A stretch of DNA of 6,466 nt from Candidatus Kapaibacterium sp. (GTDB lineage Bacteria; Bacteroidota; Ignavibacteria; Kapaibacteriales; UBA961): NCBI GenBank assembly GCA_023253875.1, contig JALRFC010000108.1, forward strand, positions 1 to 6,466, written 5' to 3'. The notes under the pieces are model-generated. The model saw nothing but the letters and a program-made list of their open reading frames with translations, searched no databases and was not told the origin of the DNA. The position numbers were made by a program, and so were the translations under genes. Below, piece by piece: positions 4,669 to 6,466 of this stretch (positions within the stretch are counted from its first letter, which is position 1; each line of letters starts with the position of its first letter).

Positions 4669-6466
4669 ATGAAAGCAAAGCTATGCATGCTCATTTGGGT
4701 GATTGCCTTGGCAATGACACTACCATTGCAGTTGCAGTCGCAAATTCCTATGAAGCTGTCCTATCAGGGTTTATTACTGATGGACAAGGATACTCCATAT
4801 CCGGATTCATCCTATAGCATCACATTCAGAATGTATGATGCAAATCAATCAGGGAATCAACTTTGGACAGAAACGCAGACACTGACAACCATCAATGGTG
4901 TCTTTGATGCAATTCTTGGACAAGCGAATCCATTGAATCTTCCATTTGATAAGCAATATTGGCTTGGCATTACTGTTGGGTCAGATCCGGAATTTAGTCC
5001 ACGCGTACAATTGGTATCTAGTCCATACTCTTTGCGTAGTGATTCTGCCAAATTTGCCGTGAAAGCTGATACCGCCAATTATGTTCGTGGCTTGACATAT
5101 GATGCAACAGGAGCTGTATTAAGTATTAATGGAAAACAGGGTAAACTATACATTGCTGGTGGCAAGGGTGTATTAATTGGTGGTGGTGCAGATACCGTAC
5201 TCATTGAAATTGCACCCGGAATTTCTACTATTACAAGCTCAGATTCAACCATTTCCATTCGAAAATCTTCTGATTCAGTTGATGTGATTCTTGCCAATAA
5301 TTCCATCAATACTAATCATGTTCGCAATAATGCTATCACGAATGCAAAATTGGCAGACAGCTCAATTACCGGAAATAAAATAAGTTCAATGGGTGCATTC
5401 ATTGGTCAAGTACTCAAATGGAATGGCACAACATGGGCACCCGCAAATGATAATGGTGACATATACACTGCCGGAAAGGGTATTGCCATAACTGGCAATG
5501 TAATTTCAAATACCGGTGATGCCGATTCCACCAATGATATTACCATTGGCTCAAAAGCCGGTGGAGATTTATCCGGAACATTCCCAAATCCTGATATTGG
5601 TAATGGGAAAGTAACAAATAGCAAAATCGCAGATGGTGCAATCACCGCATCAAAGCTTGATCGTATGTCTGCAGGACAAGGTCAAGTGATGAAATGGAAT
5701 GGTACTGCATGGGTCGCCTCCGATGATATTGGGAAAAATTATAAAGCAGGAGTTGGAATCAGTATTTCCATAGATACCATCATCAATACGGGTGATGCAA
5801 ATGGACTTGATGACATTACAGTAGGTTCTATCGCCGGTGGAGATTTATCCGGCTTTTATCCTAATCCTCTGATTGGTCAAGAAAAGGTAACTACAGGTAA
5901 ATTGGCAAATCAAGCAGTCACAAATCAAAAACTTGCAGATACTTCCATTACAGCAAATAAACTTAATAGGATGAATGCGAATATTGGCCAAGTCATGAAG
6001 TGGAATGGTACTACATGGATTGCTTCGGACGATATTGGATTTACATATAAAGCAGGTAAAGGGATTCTCATTTCCAATGATACAATCATCAATACGGGAA
6101 CCGGTGATTCAGTAAAAGTATATTATCCCGGTAGAGGAATTGCAATCTCGAATGATTCGATAATCAATACAATTCTGATTGATACAAATACCCTTATTAC
6201 AAAGAACCGTATTAGTGCGAATGGTGAAGTGCTAGGGAAGTTTGATTCTCTATATATTAAAGATGGAGTTATTACTGCATCAAAACTGAATAATATGGGA
6301 GCAACTAAAGGACAAGTTCTCAAGTGGAATGGAACTGCATGGCAAGCTCAAAAAGATTCAGTAAAACTGTATTTCCCCGGTCAGGGCATTACAATTTCTA
6401 ATGATACTATCATCAATACGGGTGGTAGTGTTGATACTAATAATCTTATCACCAAGAATCGCATCA
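4669..6466 (+). CDS. Secreted fibre-like repeat protein, 3' end cut by window edge
   Basis: The frame stays open for 599 codons to the right edge. Residues 1 to about 25 are a signal peptide (MKAKLCMLIWVIALAM ... QLQSQ). Residues 27-123 form a compact beta domain with LSYQGLL, YSITFRMYD, LWTETQ, NGVFDAILG, FDKQYWLGITVG and SSPYSLR, seen at the N-terminus of many repetitive surface proteins of FCB bacteria. A linker follows (124-245), ending in NAKLADSSITGNKISSMG. From 246 on, modules open with GQV(L/M)KWNGT-W; two contain AGGDLSG (297-303, 389-395) and later ones contain (Y/F)PG-GI-ISND-IINT. These motifs recall tail-fibre and adhesin shafts, so a surface fibre, adhesin or sheath role is inferred. 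The partner is unknown. ATG 4669 was chosen because it opens directly on the signal peptide, with AAAGAG just upstream; an in-frame ATG at 4579 would add 30 residues and bury the signal. The terminator behind the previous operon implies a separate transcript. Confidence 0.82.
   Translation, partial: MKAKLCMLIWVIALAMTLPLQLQSQIPMKLSYQGLLLMDKDTPYPDSSYSITFRMYDANQSGNQLWTETQTLTTINGVFDAILGQANPLNLPFDKQYWLGITVGSDPEFSPRVQLVSSPYSLRSDSAKFAVKADTANYVRGLTYDATGAVLSINGKQGKLYIAGGKGVLIGGGADTVLIEIAPGISTITSSDSTISIRKSSDSVDVILANNSINTNHVRNNAITNAKLADSSITGNKISSMGAFIGQVLKWNGTTWAPANDNGDIYTAGKGIAITGNVISNTGDADSTNDITIGSKAGGDLSGTFPNPDIGNGKVTNSKIADGAITASKLDRMSAGQGQVMKWNGTAWVASDDIGKNYKAGVGISISIDTIINTGDANGLDDITVGSIAGGDLSGFYPNPLIGQEKVTTGKLANQAVTNQKLADTSITANKLNRMNANIGQVMKWNGTTWIASDDIGFTYKAGKGILISNDTIINTGTGDSVKVYYPGRGIAISNDSIINTILIDTNTLITKNRISANGEVLGKFDSLYIKDGVITASKLNNMGATKGQVLKWNGTAWQAQKDSVKLYFPGQGITISNDTIINTGGSVDTNNLITKNRI
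5404..5679 (+). repeat. Fibre repeat module 1 (92 codons, GDLSG type)
   Basis: This module runs from GQVLKWNGTTW (residues 246-256) through YTAGKGIAITGNVISNTG and AGGDLSGTFPNPDIG to the VTNSKIADGAITASKLDRM segment. It is 276 nt long. AGGDLSG followed by a PNP turn is a widely recurring motif in FCB surface proteins and some phage fibres. Confidence 0.75.
5680..5985 (+). repeat. Fibre repeat module 2 (102 codons, GDLSG type)
   Basis: The order of parts matches module 1: GQVMKWNGTAW (338-348), YKAGVGISISIDTIINTG, AGGDLSGFYPNPLIG, then VTTGKLANQAVTNQKLADTSITANKLNRM split over residues 407-435. It is 30 nt longer because the K-L-A-x ... T segment occurs an extra time. The 20-nt AGGDLSG-coding block is identical to that of module 1. 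Confidence 0.75.
5986..6309 (+). repeat. Fibre repeat module 3 (108 codons, PG-GI-ISND type)
   Basis: The module opens with GQVMKWNGTTW (440-450) and ASDDIG as in module 2, but has no AGGDLSG. In its place is a second copy of the ISND-IIN element, DSVKVYYPGRGIAISNDSI, followed by DTNTLITKNRI, a less repetitive linker (SANGEVLGKFDSLYIKDG) and the usual VITASKLNNM. Confidence 0.7.
6310..6466 (+). repeat. Fibre repeat module 4 (partial, cut by window edge)
   Basis: After GQVLKWNGTAW (548-558) this copy skips the first ISND element of module 3 and goes straight to DSVKLYFPGQGITISNDTI, then DTNNLITKNRI. It is thus closest to the second half of module 3, at an offset of 249 nt (6106 versus 6355). 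The repeat tract clearly continues past the window. Confidence 0.7.

Noticed and set aside
4857..5645. Three antisense open frames (73-79 codons) under the fibre-like gene, plus one at 6123-6323
   Set aside because: They lie opposite a clearly coding repetitive frame, have no ribosome site and no recognisable domain. They follow from the biased codon use of the sense strand.
4669..6466. Prophage tail fibre
   Set aside because: The shaft motifs resemble phage fibres, but there is a signal peptide and an FCB-type N-terminal domain, and no phage gene lies nearby. A cellular surface protein fits better.
5404..6466. CRISPR-like array
   Set aside because: The periodicity (276-324 bp) is far too long and stays in one reading frame, so the repeats are protein modules.

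Overview
The window reads as ordinary chromosomal sequence from an AT-leaning Gram-negative bacterium of the Bacteroidota/Chlorobiota (FCB) group. The pointers are inferred from protein style, not from a marker gene. They are a secreted sortilin-like Asp-box protein, a LolA-like periplasmic protein, weak or absent Shine-Dalgarno sites, and a surface protein whose N-terminal domain (YQGLL ... LWTETQ ... YWLGI ... SSPYSLR) and AGGDLSG/KWNGT repeats are typical of environmental FCB genomes such as Ignavibacteria/Kapabacteria-like lineages. I see no phage, plasmid, transposon, tRNA, rRNA or CRISPR signal.

Layout. (1) 1-367, minus strand: the first 122 codons of a small histidine-bearing multi-pass membrane protein, running off the left edge. 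(2) 368-471: a divergent intergenic region. (3) 472-1203 and 1219-4329, plus strand: a two-gene operon with a 15-bp gap. It encodes a LolA/outer-membrane-lipoprotein-sorting-like protein of 243 aa, then a 1036-aa exported multi-Asp-box (BNR/VPS10-like) beta-propeller protein with a helical C-terminal tail. (4) 4330-4668: a 339-bp intergenic region. It holds a very strong stem-loop terminator (14-bp stem, GAAA tetraloop), a second AT-rich hairpin with a G-rich loop, and a cluster of TGTCA half-sites forming overlapping inverted repeats around a perfect TTGACA hexamer. (5) 4669 to the right edge, plus strand: the first 599 codons of a secreted, repetitive, fibre-like surface protein whose stop codon lies beyond the window.

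How the genes may work together. Genes 2 and 3 are probably co-transcribed and both products carry export signals, so they likely act together in the envelope. Which substrate they handle is not visible. The terminator separates them from the fibre-like gene, which has its own upstream region and a possible operator. The most distinctive features are the modular repeat tract of the fibre-like protein, where one module type gives way to another partway along, and the inverted-repeat cluster upstream of it. Nothing in the window clearly amounts to a wholly new system.
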